A program made the position numbers and the translations under genes. From the NCBI GenBank assembly GCA_002715965.1, contig PBAL01000058.1:36945-100944 (forward strand): a stretch of DNA of 64,000 nt, read 5' to 3'. The number at the start of each line of letters is the position of its first letter. Position 1 is the first letter of the stretch. Below the pieces are notes generated by a model. That model was not told the origin of the DNA and did not search any database. It saw nothing but the letters and a program-made list of their open reading frames with translations. This stretch comes from Verrucomicrobiales bacterium. Its GTDB lineage: Bacteria; Verrucomicrobiota; Verrucomicrobiia; Limisphaerales; JAYPXF01. Positions 52,165 to 61,709 of this stretch are shown piece after piece.

Positions 52165-53025
52165 ATGTCTATTGGCGTTGAACTGATCGGAACTTACGAA
52201 GCGCAGTGGGGCGAAGGGCCTATCTGGCATGACAATCGTCTGCTTTATGTGGACATCGAGGGGCACAAAGTCGTGCAGTTCGATCCGGGAAGCGGGAGCG
52301 AGGACATCATCGACGTTGGCGAACGAGTCGGCACGGTGGTCCCAAGAGCCAGGGGCGGACTGGTGATTGCCGGCGACAACGGCTTTGCCTTTCTTGATAG
52401 TAATACCGGATCAGTTTCCCCGATCGCAGATCCCGAGCCGGACAAGAAACCCGACAATCGTTTCAATGACGGCAAGTGCGACCCAGCTGGGCGTTTCTGG
52501 GCGGGCACGATCAGCACGGTCAAGAAGACCGGAGATGCTGCGCTTTACATGTTGGATGCGGAAGGTGGCGTGCATCTCAGGTTCCCGAATGTGACCAACT
52601 CCAATGGTCTTTGCTGGTCCAAGGACACCAGGACCTTCTACTACATCGACACGCCATCGAAGAAAGTGCGGGCCTTTGATTTCGACAACTCCAACGGAGA
52701 AATCTCAAACGAACGCACGGCGATCGACACCCAGCGCATCAACTCCAGTCCGGATGGCATGGCGATTGATGAAAACGAGAATCTCTGGATCGCATTCTGT
52801 CGCGGCAGCGCGGTGGTTTGCTTTGATCCGAACAGTGGCAAGGAGCTCGAGCGAGTCGATCTTCCAGTGTCCGGAGTGACTGCATGCGCCTTTGGGGGCC
52901 CGGACTTGAAGACCCTTTACATCACGACCGGCCGCTTCCCCAACCAGGATGAACCCGATGCCGGGCGGCTGTTTGTTGCAGAACCAGGAGTTGCCGGACT
53001 GCCTTCCTTCAGTTATGCCGGTTGA
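52165..53025 (+). CDS. SMP-30/gluconolactonase/LRE-family protein
   Basis: 286 residues. Six-bladed propeller with metal-binding motifs: AQWGEGPIWHDNRLLYVDIE (Glu of the metal site), NRFNDGKCDPAGRFWAGTI, GLCWSKDTRTFYYIDTPSKK and NSSPDGMAIDENENLWIAF. Family members hydrolyse gluconolactone-type lactones using a divalent metal. No signal peptide, so probably cytoplasmic. The ceramidase-like ATG follows immediately after its stop, suggesting a two-gene operon. Confidence 0.92.
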   Translation: MSIGVELIGTYEAQWGEGPIWHDNRLLYVDIEGHKVVQFDPGSGSEDIIDVGERVGTVVPRARGGLVIAGDNGFAFLDSNTGSVSPIADPEPDKKPDNRFNDGKCDPAGRFWAGTISTVKKTGDAALYMLDAEGGVHLRFPNVTNSNGLCWSKDTRTFYYIDTPSKKVRAFDFDNSNGEISNERTAIDTQRINSSPDGMAIDENENLWIAFCRGSAVVCFDPNSGKELERVDLPVSGVTACAFGGPDLKTLYITTGRFPNQDEPDAGRLFVAEPGVAGLPSFSYAG

Positions 53026-54531
53026 ATGTTCCTGAGATACCTGACCGCCCTCGTCATCGTCGCATACGCATTCGGCAGCGCCAGAACGCAGGCCCAACTT
53101 CGCGCTGGTGTGGCGAAAGTCGACATCAGCCGTGTCGCCAGCAAGCCCTCCGGCAATACGCTGTATGCCAAGGCCCTCGTGATTTCCGACGGCACCAAGA
53201 CCGCGGTCATCGTCGCGGTGGACGCCGTTGCGATTGCGGAAATCGGATCAATTCGAGATCCCTATCTCGCCAATGTGCGCAAACAACTCTCCGCCGAACT
53301 CGGAATCAAACCCGAGCACGTCCTCATTAACGCGAGCCATTGTCACGGCTCGGTTCACAAGGATGTGGAGGCACGCACGGTTCAGGCAGTGAAGATGGCG
53401 GCTGCCAACATGGTTCCCGTGACCGTCGGCGTGGGAACAGGAACGGAAAACCGCATTATGGAGAACCGCCGGCTCATCCTGAAGAGCGGCCGGATCATCG
53501 ACGTGCGGCACGCTTATCCGCTTCCGCCCGACGACGCCGTTGCCGCGGTGGGTCCGGTGGATACCGAGATCGGCATCTTGCGTCTGGATCGCACCAACGG
53601 CGACACCCTCGCGCTGCTTTACAACTTCGCCATGCATCCGATAAAGGGGACACCAGCGACCGCCGGAGACACCGCAGACATCGTGGGCTTCGCATCAAAA
53701 GCAATCGAAGAAAATCTTCCCGCCGGGGCGATGGCTTTTTTCATCCAAGGTTGCGGAGGTGATATCAATCCGATTCGCTACAAGGAAGTCAATGTGCCGC
53801 GCGACGCCGAACCACATGGCAACCTCCTCGCGCTCAGCACGCTTCGAGCCGCAAGGAAAATCAAGACCAAGCCCGTCAATTCCTTCAAGTTCACCAATCA
53901 CAAACTGAAGATCCCGCGCGCCGATCATTCCAAGCGCATCGAGGAAATGGAGGCCGAAAAGGAACGCCTCACCAAGTCGCTTCGCGGAACACCGCTCAAC
54001 CTGAAGAGCTTCATGTCCCTCTACATGAAACACAGTGCGAACGGGACTGCTCCATCCATTGACTCGTATGTCTACATGCGAGACGAGCAGATCGGGCGCA
54101 AAGATCTCACCTCGCTCGACGAACGAAACCTGCGCGACCTGGAGCGCTACCGAAACAACGTCCACACCATGGAGGCGCTCATCCGCCTGTTGATCAACAA
54201 GGCCTTGCTCGAGCGACACCAGATGCGCAACAGCGCAGCCAACATGGAACCCGTGGAGGTCGAAGTAGTCGGACTGCGCATCGGTGATTTTCGAATGGTC
54301 AGCTTCCCCGGCGAGGTCACCGTCCCGATCGGTTTGAACATCAAGAAGCGCGCCCCGCACGATATGACCTTCGTCGCTGGCTACTCCAATGGATACATCT
54401 ATTACTGCCCAACCGCGGAGCAACTGAAGAATATCGGAGGAGCCCAGGAAGACAGCGACTGCCTTATCGCAGCGGAATGGCAGGCGTTGTTTGAGAACAA
54501 GGCGCTTGAGATCCTGAAGGCATTGGACTGA
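53026..54531 (+). CDS. neutral/alkaline ceramidase-like exported hydrolase
   Basis: 501 residues with a signal peptide (FLRYLTALVIVAYAFGSART). The neutral ceramidase family signatures appear: GVAKVDISR near the start, LYAKALVISDGTKTAVIVAV, the zinc-site-like NASHCHGSVHKD, FAMHPIKGTPATAGDTADIV and IQGCGGDINPIRYKEV. The N-terminal part is full, but the protein is shorter than typical neutral ceramidases (about 650-700 residues) and the C-terminal Ig-like domain may be absent or diverged. Substrate may be a ceramide or another N-acyl compound. Start ATG immediately after the SMP-30 stop. Confidence 0.87.
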   Translation: MFLRYLTALVIVAYAFGSARTQAQLRAGVAKVDISRVASKPSGNTLYAKALVISDGTKTAVIVAVDAVAIAEIGSIRDPYLANVRKQLSAELGIKPEHVLINASHCHGSVHKDVEARTVQAVKMAAANMVPVTVGVGTGTENRIMENRRLILKSGRIIDVRHAYPLPPDDAVAAVGPVDTEIGILRLDRTNGDTLALLYNFAMHPIKGTPATAGDTADIVGFASKAIEENLPAGAMAFFIQGCGGDINPIRYKEVNVPRDAEPHGNLLALSTLRAARKIKTKPVNSFKFTNHKLKIPRADHSKRIEEMEAEKERLTKSLRGTPLNLKSFMSLYMKHSANGTAPSIDSYVYMRDEQIGRKDLTSLDERNLRDLERYRNNVHTMEALIRLLINKALLERHQMRNSAANMEPVEVEVVGLRIGDFRMVSFPGEVTVPIGLNIKKRAPHDMTFVAGYSNGYIYYCPTAEQLKNIGGAQEDSDCLIAAEWQALFENKALEILKALD

Positions 54532-54555
54532 CCGGTGTAAAAGGCGTCGTTCAAC

Positions 54556-55541
54556 GTGAGTGAACCTGACACCTCCCCGACAGCTGCGCCGGAGCCGCAA
54601 CCCACGGGCATTCGGTGGAGTGGAGTCCGGAAAATCGTCGGCGTGTTCGTCTGCCTGTTCCTGCTGGTATGGGTTGGCAGCAAGATTGCGGATGACGAAA
54701 CATTCGTTGGAACGGCGCTCACCGCATGTTGTCCATTCGGTGGCCTGGGCCTTGCGATCTGGTAGCTCGGCTTCAGTCGCGCGCGATGGAAACTCAGGAT
54801 CGGAGTCATTGTCGCTGCAATTGCCGTGGCGTCGATGTTCCGGCTCCAGGGATTCTCCGGCGGGTTCGGTCCGGCCTTGGTCTTTGGCTGGCAGAAGCCC
54901 ATCGAAGCTGAACGGCCGGTGGCGAACAGCGGAGTCAGTCCACCATTATCTGAGGCATACCAATCCACAGAAACGGATTGGCCGGAATTTCGTGGTCCAA
55001 ATCATGATGGAGTTGTGCGCGGCATTGAGTATTCAGAGACGTGGTTGGATCTGGAGTTGCGGTGGCGAATTCCGATTGGTGAAGGCTGGTCTTCCTTCTG
55101 CGTGGTGGGGCCGATGGCATTCACGCAATGGCAAGAATACGAATCTCAAGTGACTGTTTGTCTAAGAGCAGCGTCGGGTGTTGAGGTCTGGTGTAATGAA
55201 GACAAGGTTCGCTTCGATGAAGCGATGGGTGGTCGGCGGGCAACGCGATCGCCTCCTGTAGCTCTCCGCAACTTTCGACCGTTGCTGGCACAGAGCAGAT
55301 CCTGATTTTCAATGGCGTGGGGATCGATGCGCACCATCCGGAATCCGGTAAGCCGCTCTGGAATCACGCCTTCACCACGAGTCCGAAGATCTGCGTGGCG
55401 CAGCCTGGAATCGTGGACGGTTCATCGATACTGCTTTCTCTCGGTTACGGGTTGGGATCGATTCTGATCGACGTGGAGGAGAAGGATGGAACGTGGACTG
55501 CCAAAGAGCGTTGGAACTGCCGGCGGCTGACATTAATCTAA
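54556..55541 (+). pseudogene. ruined PQQ-type beta-propeller gene (nonsense, deletion, truncation)
   Basis: The frame from GTG 54556 has a membrane segment (IVGVFVCLFLLVWVGSKIA) and TAG at 54763. After the TAG the same frame continues and contains the typical TDWPEFRGPNHDGVVRGIEY start of a PQQ propeller plus FDEAMGG (to 55305). Then, one frame over, SSPQLSTVAGTEQILIFNGV, LWNHAFTTSPKICVAQPGIV and LLSLGYGLGSILIDVEEKDG continue to 55541, where the sequence ends early. Blades expected between the pieces and after the end are missing. This occupies the 1061-bp gap 54532-55592. Confidence 0.75.
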
Positions 55542-55592
55542 GGCTTAAGATTGAGTGCTCAAGACTGAATCCATTGCCCCAATCCGCCAGCC

Positions 55593-57014
55593 CTAAGCGA
55601 GCAGCTCCGTGATCACCTTCCCGCCAAACTGGCTCAGCTGTTTGTAACGGCCGGCGTGGAAGTAGGTGAGCTTGTTGTCGTCCAGGCCGAGGAGATGGAG
55701 GAGCGTGACGTGGAAGTCGCGGATGGGGTGCTTGACGTCGACGGCTTCGGAACCGATTTCATCCGTTGCGCCGACGATGGAGCCGGCCTTCACACCGCCA
55801 CCGGCGAGCAGCATGCTCATGGCGTCGGCGTTATGTCCGCGGCCAAGGGAATAGACACCGCCACGACGGTTGTTGTCGGGTGTGCGGCCAAATTCGCCGG
55901 TCCAGATGACAAGCGTGTCTTTCAGCATGCCGCGTTGCTTGAGATCCTTGATGAGGGCGGCAACGGGTTTGTCGACGCTCTTGATGCGGGAGCTGTGGCC
56001 GCGCTCGAGATAATCGTGACTGTCCCAGCCGCCGGAGAAGATTTGCACGAAACGAACACCCTTTTCGATCATGCGACGGGCCATGAGGCATTGTTTACCG
56101 AAGGCAGCCGTGTCCTTTTCGTTCATGCCATACATCTCGCGGATGTGTTCGGGTTCGCCTTGCAGATCGATGACGCCGGGGACTTCCATCTGCATGCGAT
56201 AGGCGAGTTCATACGATTCCATGCGCGCGGCAAGGTCCTTGTGCTCGGGGTGTTTCGCCGAGTGTTTCGCGTTGAGGAAGTTCAGCGCGTCGAGTGCCAT
56301 CCGCTGGTGATCGCGGGATTTGTAGGACTGCGAGTTGATGTCGAGAATCGGAGTGCCTTCCGGGCGGAGGCGTGTGCCTTGGTAGTGCGCGGGCAGGAAG
56401 CCGTTGGACCAGTTGCGTGAACCACCTTGAGGCATGGCGAGCTCGGTCATGACCATGTATCCCGGGAGGTCCTGGTTCACGGTACCGAGTCCGTAGGTCG
56501 CCCAAGCGCCGATGGCCGGGTCTGCTCCAAGCCGGCTTCCGGTGTTCATGTGAAACAGGGCTTCGGGGTGATTCAGGGATTCGGCCTGGCAACCGCGGTA
56601 GTTGCAGAGTTCGTCAGCCACATCGGGATCGCGGAGAAACTTCCACTGATCGCACATCTCGATTCCGGACTGCCCCACCCGGTCGAACTTGAAGGGGCTG
56701 CCAACAAAGAATTTGAAGCCACTGGCCAGACTCTTGGTGCTCTTGGACTCGGTCTTGTGGAGTTCGTTGAGTTTTGGCTTCGGATCAAAGGTGTCCATGT
56801 GACCGGGACCACCTTCCATGAACAGCATGATCACGTTTTTGGCACGGGCCGGCAGCATCGGTTTCTGGGGAGCCAATGGGCCGGCAGCTTTGGCGGCTTC
56901 CTTGGCCATGACGCCGGTGAGAGCGACAGAGCCCATGGAGGCACCGAGGCCGTAAAGGAATTGACGGCGAGAGGCGGAAGTCGAAATCGGGCGGGAGCAG
57001 ATGGGTGATTTCAT
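55593..57014 (-). CDS. DUF1501 protein with Tat signal
   Basis: 473 residues from the ATG giving MKSPICSRPISTSASRRQFL; upstream in-frame starts add sequence without the Tat pattern. The twin-arginine ASRRQFLYGLGASM and alanine-rich hydrophobic region predict Tat export. KNVIMLFMEGGPGHMDTFDP (alkaline-phosphatase-superfamily-like start), GWDSHDYLERG and GEFGRTPDNN are DUF1501 signatures. In PVC bacteria these pair with DUF1549/DUF1553 proteins; the pair's function is unknown, likely degradation of complex polymers. It follows the PSD1 gene by 93 bp. Confidence 0.93.
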   Translation of the reverse strand: MKSPICSRPISTSASRRQFLYGLGASMGSVALTGVMAKEAAKAAGPLAPQKPMLPARAKNVIMLFMEGGPGHMDTFDPKPKLNELHKTESKSTKSLASGFKFFVGSPFKFDRVGQSGIEMCDQWKFLRDPDVADELCNYRGCQAESLNHPEALFHMNTGSRLGADPAIGAWATYGLGTVNQDLPGYMVMTELAMPQGGSRNWSNGFLPAHYQGTRLRPEGTPILDINSQSYKSRDHQRMALDALNFLNAKHSAKHPEHKDLAARMESYELAYRMQMEVPGVIDLQGEPEHIREMYGMNEKDTAAFGKQCLMARRMIEKGVRFVQIFSGGWDSHDYLERGHSSRIKSVDKPVAALIKDLKQRGMLKDTLVIWTGEFGRTPDNNRRGGVYSLGRGHNADAMSMLLAGGGVKAGSIVGATDEIGSEAVDVKHPIRDFHVTLLHLLGLDDNKLTYFHAGRYKQLSQFGGKVITELLA

Positions 57015-57107
57015 AAGCGGGTTGAAATTGGATGGATGAACCAACAGGAAATGAATCGACGGCCAGGAAGACCCCACCGGGGCAAGCCCGATGGGGTCCA
57101 CTTCTCA

Positions 57108-59957
57108 TCAATATAGATACATAAACTCATGTGAGTTGAACAACAGGAGACAGAGGTCTGCCATGGCGCGGGTGTTGGGCCCGACGTCGGCGGCCTGTTT
57201 GTCGGGGATGTAGTTTTCGAAAACGGGGAGGATTTCCTCGTATTCGAAGGGTTTGCCGGAGAATTCCTCCACGAGGGAGCGGGTGATCTTGGTCGGGTAG
57301 GTTTTGCGCTCGGGCTTCACTTTCTTGTGATAGGTGCGCATTTCCTTCACATAGGCGGCCATCCTGGACGATTCCTGCGCGCTCGGATGGCGGGTGAAGG
57401 CGAGGTGGAAGACGCGTTTGATCTGGTCGGTCAAGTTGTCGGCATCCTTCTCCACCCGCAGGGCGAAGGCGATGGAACGTGCGGTGGTGACATCGCTGTT
57501 CAGAAGAGTGAAGGCTTGGGGTGAGACGGATGCTGCATCGCGTTCTTCGCAGGAGTCGTTCGGGTTCGGACGGTTGAAGGTCTCGAGGAAAGGATTGGCA
57601 AGGCCACGAACGCGATAGGCGTAGATGCTGCGACGATTGCGCTCGTCCGGTGTGCGGGACGGTGTGTAAGCCGGTGCGATGGAGAACTGGATCATGCGTG
57701 GCTGCAACGCGACTTCCATGTTCATCTCGGGCTTGATGGGAACTCCGCCTCCCTTGGTGTTCAACTCGCCGGTGATCTTCAACATGCCGTCGCGGATTTC
57801 CTCGGCGGACAATCGGCGTGATGGGAAATAGGCGAAGAGATTGTTCTTCGGATCCTCGTTGAGGAGCTTCTCCATGTCCGGGTGTTTCCCGGATTGCTGG
57901 TAGGTCATGGAGGTCATGATCAGCTTGTGGAGGCGCTTGATGGTCCAGCCGTTCTCAACAAAATCGGCAGCAAGGTAATCGAGCACGCGCGGGTGGGTCG
58001 GCTTCGAGCCTTTGACGCCGAAGTTGTTCGGATTGCCGGCGATGGCTTTGCCAAAGTGATACTGCCACACCCGGTTGACAATGGAGCGGGTTGTAAGCGG
58101 GTTGCGTTCGTCAGCGATCCATCTGGCCAATGCGAGGCGTCGACCGTTCAGCTTGTCCCCGATCTGATAAGGATCGTTCTTCGGGGCACCTTCAACCGGC
58201 ACGGCAAGCGCACTCAATACCCCGGGCGTGACCTGGTCTCCGGGAGCTTCCAAGGCACCGCCGGTCAGGATGCGGCTGTCCGGACGCCACTTGTTGTTCG
58301 CCTTGGCGTTCATGCGGAGCCTGCGGGCATTTAATCCGCCGGGAACCGGTCCGTTGTAAACCGTCTGGACGTAGGGTTGATAGCGTTCCTTGCGACGATT
58401 CCATATCCACTCATCCTGGGCGCGCACCTTGAGGCGACCCTGTTCTATGTAGTCGAGTCCCGCGTGGCGGGGCGGCTTTTCGTCATCGGGGTCTGATTTC
58501 CGCTGAGCCTGTGTCTTGTACTCGCGATTGTTCTCCTTATACCATTTGCGCGCGGTTGCTTCTCGCTTGTCGATGAGTTCCTGTTCCTTGGCGCTGGCGA
58601 ACTTCCACAGCCGTTCGGTCATCGCCTTGCCTTCCTCGAAGCGCTCGAGGTTTTCGTGCTTGGCGAAGGGCACGGGACGCTCCGCCAGCTGGGTGGGTTC
58701 AAACGCTGCGTAGACGCGATAATAGTCGCGGGTCGGAAGCGGATCGAATTTGTGATCGTGACACTTCAGGCAACGCATGGTGGTGGACATGAAGGTCTGG
58801 CCCACCGCGTTGACCACATCATCGAGATAAATCTGGCGCGCTTGTGGTTTCTTCACCATGGCCGGATCCCATGGCCCCATGCGGAGGAAGGAACTGGCCA
58901 CCAGTAGCTGGGATTCCTTGTCGTTGTATTGTTTGCCGTTCTGGCGGGCAGACTGGAATTTGTTCCAATCCTTGATCCGTTTGTTCAGCGAAGCATCGGC
59001 AAGCTCATCACCGGCAAGTTGTTCGATGATGAACTGATTGTAGGGCTTGTCCGAGTTGAAGGCGCGGATGACGTAATCACGATAGCGCCACATGTTGGAG
59101 CGTTCGTAGTCGTTCGAATATCCACCGGTATCGGCGTAGCGGGCGACATCGAGCCAGTGCTGCGCCCAGCGCTCGCCGTAGTGCCTGCTTGCCAACAGAC
59201 GATCGATCAGATCGCTCCACGCCTGGTCAGGATCTTTCTGGTAGGCCTGGTGGAACTTGTAGACCTGGTTCGGAGTCGGCGGCAATCCGGTCAAATCATA
59301 GGTGGCACGACGAATCAACGTGCGGGCGTCTGCCTTGGGAGCCGGCTTGAACCCGGCTTTGGAGAGTTTTGAACGCACCAGCGCATCGATGGGATTCATC
59401 TGCGATTTCACCCTGGGTTTCTTCACTGGCTGGAACGCCCATATGTCTTCAGGCTGATAGCGCCGGAAGGTCCACTCGTCAGCAAGTCCACCGGACGTTG
59501 TCACCATCACACCGTCTTTCGTTCGTTTCTTGCTCTGTTCGGCGAGGTGAATTTCCTTTTGGCGTTCTTCGCTCGGCCACGGAGCGCCCGCGTCGATCCA
59601 TCTGGCGAAGTCAGCGATCTGCTCCTCATTGAGACGATCGTTCTTCTTCGGCGGCATCTCGTAGTCTTCATCCTCCCACTTGATCATCTTCATCACGTAG
59701 CTCTGCGCGGAAGACCCGGGAACGAGGGCATTGGAAAACTCGGAGCCTCCCTTGAGAAACCTGGACCGCGTGGTCAGGTCAAAACTGCCCTTCGGCTTCT
59801 TGTGCAGATCGCCACCGTGGCAACCGAAGCACTTCTCGGAGAGGAGCGGTTTTACGCGAAGCGTGAAGAGTCGTTCGAATTCAGCCTTGCTGTCATCGGC
59901 GAATACTCCGCCAGCGGTGATCAACAGCGCGCTGGCTGCGATGATGTGGTTCTTCAT
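57108..59957 (-). CDS. PSD1 / DUF1549-DUF1553 protein with planctomycete cytochrome C domain
   Basis: 949 residues with a signal peptide (KNHIIAASALLITAGGVFAD). The N-terminal haem motif CFGCHGG is near residue 43 in LLSEKCFGCHGGDLHKKPKG; a second CLKCHDHKFDPLPTRDYYRV motif lies near 400 within the DUF1549 region. DUF1549 (about 190-400) and DUF1553 (about 650-900, with GLANPFLETFNRPNPNDSCE) follow. This is the standard partner of DUF1501 proteins. Covalent haem binding needs c-type maturation, consistent with export. The FecR-LamG gene is 44 bp upstream on the same strand. Confidence 0.94.
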   Translation of the reverse strand: MKNHIIAASALLITAGGVFADDSKAEFERLFTLRVKPLLSEKCFGCHGGDLHKKPKGSFDLTTRSRFLKGGSEFSNALVPGSSAQSYVMKMIKWEDEDYEMPPKKNDRLNEEQIADFARWIDAGAPWPSEERQKEIHLAEQSKKRTKDGVMVTTSGGLADEWTFRRYQPEDIWAFQPVKKPRVKSQMNPIDALVRSKLSKAGFKPAPKADARTLIRRATYDLTGLPPTPNQVYKFHQAYQKDPDQAWSDLIDRLLASRHYGERWAQHWLDVARYADTGGYSNDYERSNMWRYRDYVIRAFNSDKPYNQFIIEQLAGDELADASLNKRIKDWNKFQSARQNGKQYNDKESQLLVASSFLRMGPWDPAMVKKPQARQIYLDDVVNAVGQTFMSTTMRCLKCHDHKFDPLPTRDYYRVYAAFEPTQLAERPVPFAKHENLERFEEGKAMTERLWKFASAKEQELIDKREATARKWYKENNREYKTQAQRKSDPDDEKPPRHAGLDYIEQGRLKVRAQDEWIWNRRKERYQPYVQTVYNGPVPGGLNARRLRMNAKANNKWRPDSRILTGGALEAPGDQVTPGVLSALAVPVEGAPKNDPYQIGDKLNGRRLALARWIADERNPLTTRSIVNRVWQYHFGKAIAGNPNNFGVKGSKPTHPRVLDYLAADFVENGWTIKRLHKLIMTSMTYQQSGKHPDMEKLLNEDPKNNLFAYFPSRRLSAEEIRDGMLKITGELNTKGGGVPIKPEMNMEVALQPRMIQFSIAPAYTPSRTPDERNRRSIYAYRVRGLANPFLETFNRPNPNDSCEERDAASVSPQAFTLLNSDVTTARSIAFALRVEKDADNLTDQIKRVFHLAFTRHPSAQESSRMAAYVKEMRTYHKKVKPERKTYPTKITRSLVEEFSGKPFEYEEILPVFENYIPDKQAADVGPNTRAMADLCLLLFNSHEFMYLY

Positions 59958-60001
59958 TTCGATTCGATTGCAACTGAGACCGGTTGAAAGCCTGCCTCTG
60001 T

Positions 60002-61612
60002 TTACGGTTTGCCGCTCTCGTAGAGTTCGGCGATTTCGACAGCGCTCAATGCTGCGGAGAATATGGCAAATTCATCCATACTGCCATTGAGATTACGGAC
60101 AGAGAATTTCGCGTCGTTACGCGTTGGTTCGCTCCAGTTTCCGATGGAGGCTGCACCGATCTTCACGCGATCGACCTGCATATTTTCGGGAAGCACTTCC
60201 TGGTGGAACTGCTTGCCGTTGATGTAATGGGTGACTGTGTAGGTTGAGGTGTCGTAGGTCGTGGCGATGTGCGTCCACTTACCACTCATCGCGGGAGTCC
60301 AAAACGGCTTCGAGTAGACGATGTGCTTATCCCAAAGCTTCTTCTCACGATCGGCTTCACGACGCTTCACAGAAAAAAACAGACGTCCGTCATCCATGAT
60401 CTGCCAGTGCGGTTCATTGAGTTCGTGTCCGTCGGTGAGGAAGAGGGAATTATACCAACGATCGAGGCTGTCGATCTTCACCCAGGCCATCAAGGTCAGG
60501 GAAGAGAGTTCCTCATCAACATTCACCTTCACGCGGCTGCCTGTGCCGCTGAAGTCCAGCGCACCGTCCGCATGTCCGAATCGATCAACCGCGCGTTTGG
60601 CAGCGACGATCGCACCATCGGTGGCAGCCTCAGTTTCGCGCGCCTCATTGTAGAGCTCGCGATGCCACTGCCCGGGTTGCGACATTGGGTAGTACGCGAC
60701 AACCCGCTCGTCGCGGGCAAGCCGGCGACTGTGATCGAGCCAGACGTTACGCCGGCTTGAACGGCCGCTGTTCAGTCGTTCGTTCAATTCACGCATGCCG
60801 ACAAAGCTTCCGGCCTTGGCCACCAAGGTTTCCAGGGCGCCGTCTTGAGTCCAACGAAGCGCCTCGCCTTTCTTCATCAGCTTCTTGTTCGGCGCACCAT
60901 TCGGGTACCACTCAATTTCGCCATCCAGCACGTGGACCTCGGATTTACCGTTCGTGATATTGACCGCAAACTCCGTCCCGAGATCGACGACTTCGCCTTC
61001 GGCCGAACGGATGCGAAATCCATGAGCGGGCTCAGGCACGTTGGCGCGTATCTTTCCGCGCACGACGCTCATCTCCATGGACGAGTGAATTTCAAACGCA
61101 GCGTCGCCTTCCACGACGAGCGTCACGCCACTGAAAAGTTCCAACTGCGCCACACCTGCAGTCATTCGGATTTCACCGGCGGGGAGAAGATCGCCTTGGG
61201 CCAATTCGGGATGGCTTTCCCAGGCCGCGCCATCGACGCCGGTCAATACACCGAAGCCCTGTGCGCTGGGTTCCACTTTCTTATCCGAAGCGTCAGCCAC
61301 AGGCGTCACCGGCAAGGGACGTGTGGCGAAAAAGATTCCCATCACGCCCGCAGCCGCGATCGCCACCCACTTCCAGGCGCCAGGCAACGCGACAACATTC
61401 CCAGGTTCAGGACTGGACCAAGCCAAGCCAATCTCCTGAACTGATTCGCTTCCCTGTCGAAGTCCTGCATCGATCGAAAGATACTTCCGGAACGCGCGAC
61501 GCAATTCTGCATTCGCCTCCATCGCATCTTGAAACTTCTCGAACTCATCTGCCGAGATCGTCTCGTTGCAGTAATCTTCAAGCCAGCGTTGTTCCTGTTC
61601 GGTGAGTTTCAT
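60002..61612 (-). CDS. FecR-LamG single-pass membrane protein, likely anti-sigma-type regulator
   Basis: 536 residues from ATG 61612 (TTG 61624 less likely). N-terminal cytoplasmic helical part (EQEQRWLEDYCNETISADEF) of about 75 residues, one membrane helix at about 80-96 (WKWVAIAAAGVMGIFFA), then a FecR domain (about 130-260, with GDLLPAGEIRMTAGVAQLEL and VVDLGTEFAVNI), and a LamG/concanavalin-like domain (about 330-535, with SSLTLMAWVKID and GSMDEFAIFSAALS). FecR proteins transmit a periplasmic signal to an ECF sigma factor; the LamG domain may bind the inducing sugar. The ECF gene is upstream on the same strand, 97 bp away. Confidence 0.92.
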   Translation of the reverse strand: MKLTEQEQRWLEDYCNETISADEFEKFQDAMEANAELRRAFRKYLSIDAGLRQGSESVQEIGLAWSSPEPGNVVALPGAWKWVAIAAAGVMGIFFATRPLPVTPVADASDKKVEPSAQGFGVLTGVDGAAWESHPELAQGDLLPAGEIRMTAGVAQLELFSGVTLVVEGDAAFEIHSSMEMSVVRGKIRANVPEPAHGFRIRSAEGEVVDLGTEFAVNITNGKSEVHVLDGEIEWYPNGAPNKKLMKKGEALRWTQDGALETLVAKAGSFVGMRELNERLNSGRSSRRNVWLDHSRRLARDERVVAYYPMSQPGQWHRELYNEARETEAATDGAIVAAKRAVDRFGHADGALDFSGTGSRVKVNVDEELSSLTLMAWVKIDSLDRWYNSLFLTDGHELNEPHWQIMDDGRLFFSVKRREADREKKLWDKHIVYSKPFWTPAMSGKWTHIATTYDTSTYTVTHYINGKQFHQEVLPENMQVDRVKIGAASIGNWSEPTRNDAKFSVRNLNGSMDEFAIFSAALSAVEIAELYESGKP

Positions 61613-61628
61613 GCGCGCGTCCAATCGT

Positions 61629-61696
61629 AGCAGCCGACGTGAGGCGGCTCGTGCCTTCTGCTGAAATCTGATTTGAGCCTCCTCACGTCGGCTGCT
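61629..61696. repeat. long hairpin between the ECF sigma and FecR-LamG genes
   Basis: agcagccgacgtgagg at 61629-61644 and cctcacgtcggctgct at 61681-61696 are a perfect 16-bp inverted repeat. With the next bases (ggctc/gagcc) the arms reach 22 bp with one mismatch and a 24-base loop. It lies in the 97-bp intergenic region of the sigma-FecR operon and could attenuate expression between them or be a REP-like insertion. Confidence 0.75.
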
Positions 61697-61709
61697 TCGC
61701 GTTTCGAAT

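Noticed and set aside
54763..54765. TAG as recoded pyrrolysine or readthrough site in the PQQ relic
   Set aside because: The gene also has an internal deletion with frame change and a truncated end, so it is a pseudogene.
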